Part shown: positions 7,556 to 10,262 of the stretch, piece after piece
Layout: each line of letters opens with the position of its first letter
How positions within the stretch are numbered: the first letter of the stretch is position 1
DNA from: Funneliformis mosseae
Taxonomy: Eukaryota > Glomeromycota > Glomeromycetes > Glomerales > Glomeraceae
Length of the DNA stretch: 10,262 nt
Assembly: GCA_910592005.1 (NCBI GenBank)
Contig: CAJVPP010004035.1
Coordinates: forward strand, 1-10,262
Direction: 5' to 3'
The notes under the pieces: generated by a model
Databases searched by the model: none
What the model was told of the DNA's origin: nothing
Seen by the model: only the letters and a program-made list of their open reading frames with translations
Translations under genes and position numbers: made by a program

Positions 7556-8062
7556 ATGGGAGTGAAAGATATGGTAATTGTGATCATCATAAATGAGATC
7601 CCATGCAATAGGTTTCAGCCGAATTCAATTGAAATCAAATGTTATTACTTGCATTTGAACTTCTTGAATTCAAAATTAGGTAAATATCTATATATATATT
7701 TATTTATTTTTTCGCCAAATTTGACCTCATTGCTGTGGTATTTTTGCAAAAGCAACCAACGGACATTGAACTGAATTTGAATCAATCAAATGGTGTTAAT
7801 TGCGAAATGCTGCGTCTTCTACCTTTTTATATACAGAAAGATGTCTCGTCTACCGCCCTCTCGCATAAAAGTCGTTTAAGTTATATTTCTCCGATCAAGA
7901 AAGTAAAAAAATTTATGGCAAATGGCAAATAAATTGAAATTAACCAAATCTTTCTCTGCAGCACAAGCTTTTGACATCCTCAGACCATATGGAGAAAAAA
8001 GATCATCGAATTATATTCCAAAAAATCGGAACAAATACTACTCGCACAAAAAATTTTATAAG
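7556..8062 (+). other. Composition island with scattered coding-like segments
   Basis: Several short plus-strand frames look mildly protein-like. One at 7556-7679 includes NEIPCNRFQPNSIEIK, followed by a GTAAAT donor at about 7680. Another at 7753-7932 includes QKDVSSTALSHKSRLSYISP and ends at TAA after KKFMANGK. After a CTGCAG acceptor (about 7961) two frames are open to a GGTATAAA at about 8061. The phases do not join into one product with the signals I can see. This may be a decayed gene, or one with exons I cannot resolve. Confidence 0.2.
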
Positions 8063-8067
8063 GTATA

Positions 8068-8087
8068 AATTTGTCACGTGACGAATT
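8068..8087. repeat. 20-bp near-palindrome around GTCACGTGAC
   Basis: AATTTGTCACGTGACGAATT is self-complementary except for one base pair. Its core GTCACGTGAC (8073-8082) is a perfect palindrome and contains the E-box CACGTG, in the form RTCACRTG bound by Cbf1-type bHLH factors in yeasts. A second CACGTGACG lies at 7370-7378. Both are in the composition island between the 189-aa gene and the A/T desert. Confidence 0.45.
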
Positions 8088-8089
8088 AG

Positions 8090-10153
8090 TATTCCATTTT
8101 CATTTTTTATTCTACCTTCTCTTAAAAGATTAACCTTGCATTTTTTTTTCCTTTATTAAATTTATATTAATTATCGTTTATTATTAAAAATATAATTCAA
8201 ATGTTCCATATATTAGTATATTAACTTTTTTGCATTAGATTATAATATATTATCTTTTCTTATTAAATATAAATATTTTTGTATTATATAAATATTAATT
8301 ATATTATTAAATAATTATTATTTATTAAAATTTTATAAAGATATTTTGCTTTTTAAATTAATAAGTTAAATTATATATATTAAAATAATAAAATATAAAA
8401 ATAATAAAAGTTATAAATATTATAATAAATATTAATAATAAAAATAATATAAAAAATATAATATTATTTTTATTATTTTTTTATTTTTTATATTTTATAT
8501 AATAATATATTTATAAAATTATAATTTTTATATAAATTATTTAAATAATAAATTTATTATAATATTTATATTAATTTTTTTTTAAAATAAGTAATAATTG
8601 AATGTAAAAAACTTTAAATAAATATTAATAATATTAAAAATAAAATTTTATAATTAAAGAAAATTAATCTTTATTGTTTTTATAAATATAACTAAATATA
8701 TTATTATGTCAGTTTATTTAAATTACTAAAAATTACCTGTAATATTATATTGAACAGAAGGTTTTCTTCACATAAACAAGTAAAATAAAGATAAAAAAAT
8801 AAAAAAATAAAGAAAACTATTAAAAATAAGAAAAATATATGCAATTATTTAATTAAAAAATAAGAATAATATTGTTTTTATTAGTATATCTGTATTAAAT
8901 AGTTTATTTATTAAAAATTTATAAAATAAGTTCTTTTTATGATTTTTCTTTATCCTTATTTATAAAACTACTTCTAATTTAAATAAAAAAATGAATTAAA
9001 TAATAATTATGATAATTAAATTACCAAATTTAGAAAATAAGAAATGTAAATCATTTGTCTATTTAATTTGATAATGAAAATACAAATCCTTTTCCTATTG
9101 CACAAAATTTTAAATTTGCAGATCATTTTAACATTTCTTTTTAAGTGTAATAATATATATATAGTAATATACAAAAAATAGTAATTTTTATTATGATAAA
9201 TCATTATTATTCTAATTTTAATCATACAGTATATATATATATAAATATGCAAATAAAAGCCTTATAATTAAAATTATTTTTAAGTAAAACTTTTCTTATA
9301 CTTTAATAAAATATTTAGTTTATTAAACTTTAAAGTGACAAAAAAATAATATTAAATAGATTAAATTTCTGAAGATAAGAAATATATAATATTGCTAAAA
9401 TATATTTATTGATAAGAATGTTAAATAAAACTATCATTAAATCTCAAAAAAATTAGAAAAATTAAATATAAAATGTTTAATAATAGCAATTTTAGTCATT
9501 TTTTTTTAAATAATTTAATTATTTTACTAAGTAATTTTAAAGAATATATCTTAAAGATTATGAATTGATCTTTTAATAATTTAAGTTTAAAATTTATTAA
9601 AAACTATTAGATAATTATTAAAAGGAATATGGGATTGTATAAGTTAAAAAATTTTAGTAAATTAAAAAGTTTTATAAATGATAAATGATAAAAAATATCA
9701 AATAACTTTGTAATTGATTTTGTAGATTTGATATGATGATATTGCAGAAAGGTTATTAAGAAAAATATTAAATAAATATTATATAATTTTTTAAATAAAA
9801 TCTACTGCTTCTTAGCTTTAAAATGATATAATATATTTCAATTAATGTATTGATGAATAACTATTATAATTTTAAAAATCATCATTTTTTTATACATCTC
9901 TATATTAAAATTAAAAAAATATTATATATAAAAACATTTATTAAAAAAAAAAAAAATCTAAAAGAATATAAATTTTTTTTTAATAAAATATTTAACTATT
10001 TGATTTTTAAATAATTAATTGATTATTATAAAATTATAATATAAAATATTATTATATCAATAATGTTATTTTTGAAAATAAGTTTAATAAATATAATTTA
10101 TCTAAAAATTTTTAATATTTAATTTAGTTATTTTTTTATTTTTATATATATAT
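8090..10153. other. A/T desert of about 2 kb
   Basis: G and C are very rare here, and many 60-base lines carry none to four. No coding frame, RNA gene or element is seen. The minus-strand frame at 9016-9252 is Ile/Tyr/Lys/Asn noise. It contains one A/T-only block (8411-8590) and several AT dinucleotide runs, and ends at the TA next to the Tc1-like element. It may be decayed repeat DNA. Confidence 0.65.
8411..8590. repeat. 180 consecutive A/T bases with a 17-bp inverted repeat
   Basis: Between G8410 and G8591 no G or C occurs. Inside, 8434-8450 and 8461-8477 form perfect 17-bp inverted arms around a 10-base loop, able to extrude a cruciform or fold as a hairpin. The surrounding sequence is already A/T-biased, which raises the chance of such a run arising without selection. 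Confidence 0.6.
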
Positions 10154-10154
10154 A

Positions 10155-10262
10155 CACTCCCTGGCCAAAAGTTTAGAACCACCCAATAAATTTAAAAAAA
10201 ACTTAATTTTTTTATTAAATTACATTTTATCATGCTATAAAAAAAGCAAATATAATAATTTT
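10155..10262. mobile_element. Start of a Tc1/mariner-like DNA transposon (partial)
   Basis: CACTCCCTGGCCAAAAGTTT, starting at 10155, followed by AGAACCACCC, stands out from pure A/T DNA. The pattern of a C-starting terminus, then GGCCAAAAGTTT and GAACCACC, is typical of Tc1-family terminal inverted repeats. It sits directly after TA (10153-10154), the target dinucleotide these elements duplicate, at the end of an AT dinucleotide run. The element continues beyond the window. No transposase is visible in the 108 bases available, so whether it is complete, or a non-coding short copy, cannot be judged. Confidence 0.72.

Noticed and set aside
9016..9252. 78-codon minus-strand open frame in the A/T desert
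   Set aside because: Ile/Tyr/Lys/Asn/Met noise, including an AT dinucleotide run; no sign of selection for protein.
1..10262. tRNA, rRNA or CRISPR features
   Set aside because: I looked for TTCGA-type T-loops with matching acceptor stems and for regularly spaced repeats and found none.

Overview
The window looks like nuclear DNA of an AT-rich fungus. The evidence is the strong A/T bias with long poly(A)/poly(T) tracts, Asn/Lys/Ser-rich proteins, short GT-AG introns of about 90-100 nt, a GPI-anchored cell-surface protein, and a Tc1/mariner-like terminal repeat at the right edge. This fits early-diverging fungi such as arbuscular mycorrhizal Glomeromycotina (Rhizophagus type). That assignment is inference from style, not a sequence match.

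Layout, left to right. 1-1361 is AT-rich non-coding DNA, with a possible transposon end near its left edge and a 15-bp palindrome at 665-679. 1362-2117 (+) encodes a secreted, GPI-anchored protein with a Lys-rich stalk and an eight-cysteine, CFEM-like domain. 2225-2476 (-) reads as a decayed coding fragment with three in-frame stops. 2962-3813 (-) encodes a 283-aa membrane protein of unknown function. 3814-4379 is its homopolymer-rich upstream region. 4380-4624 (+) is a doubtful orphan exon. 5145-6137 (+) is an island of richer base composition holding at least one pseudogene, whose frame is broken by shifts and stops. 6340-7011 (-) is a two-exon gene for a 189-aa membrane protein; its first exon and 102-nt intron are reconstructed here. 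7266-8090 is a second island of richer composition with weak coding signals and two CACGTGACG motifs, one inside a 20-bp near-palindrome. 8090-10153 is an almost featureless A/T desert that includes 180 consecutive bases without G or C. From 10155 a Tc1/mariner-like element begins and runs off the window.

The three intact genes show no operon-like or pathway link. All three encode membrane or surface proteins with long low-complexity parts, and none can be given a biochemical function from sequence alone. I found no convincing new multi-gene system. The best leads are the eight-cysteine surface protein, the split small membrane gene, and the decayed coding islands set in A/T-rich DNA.
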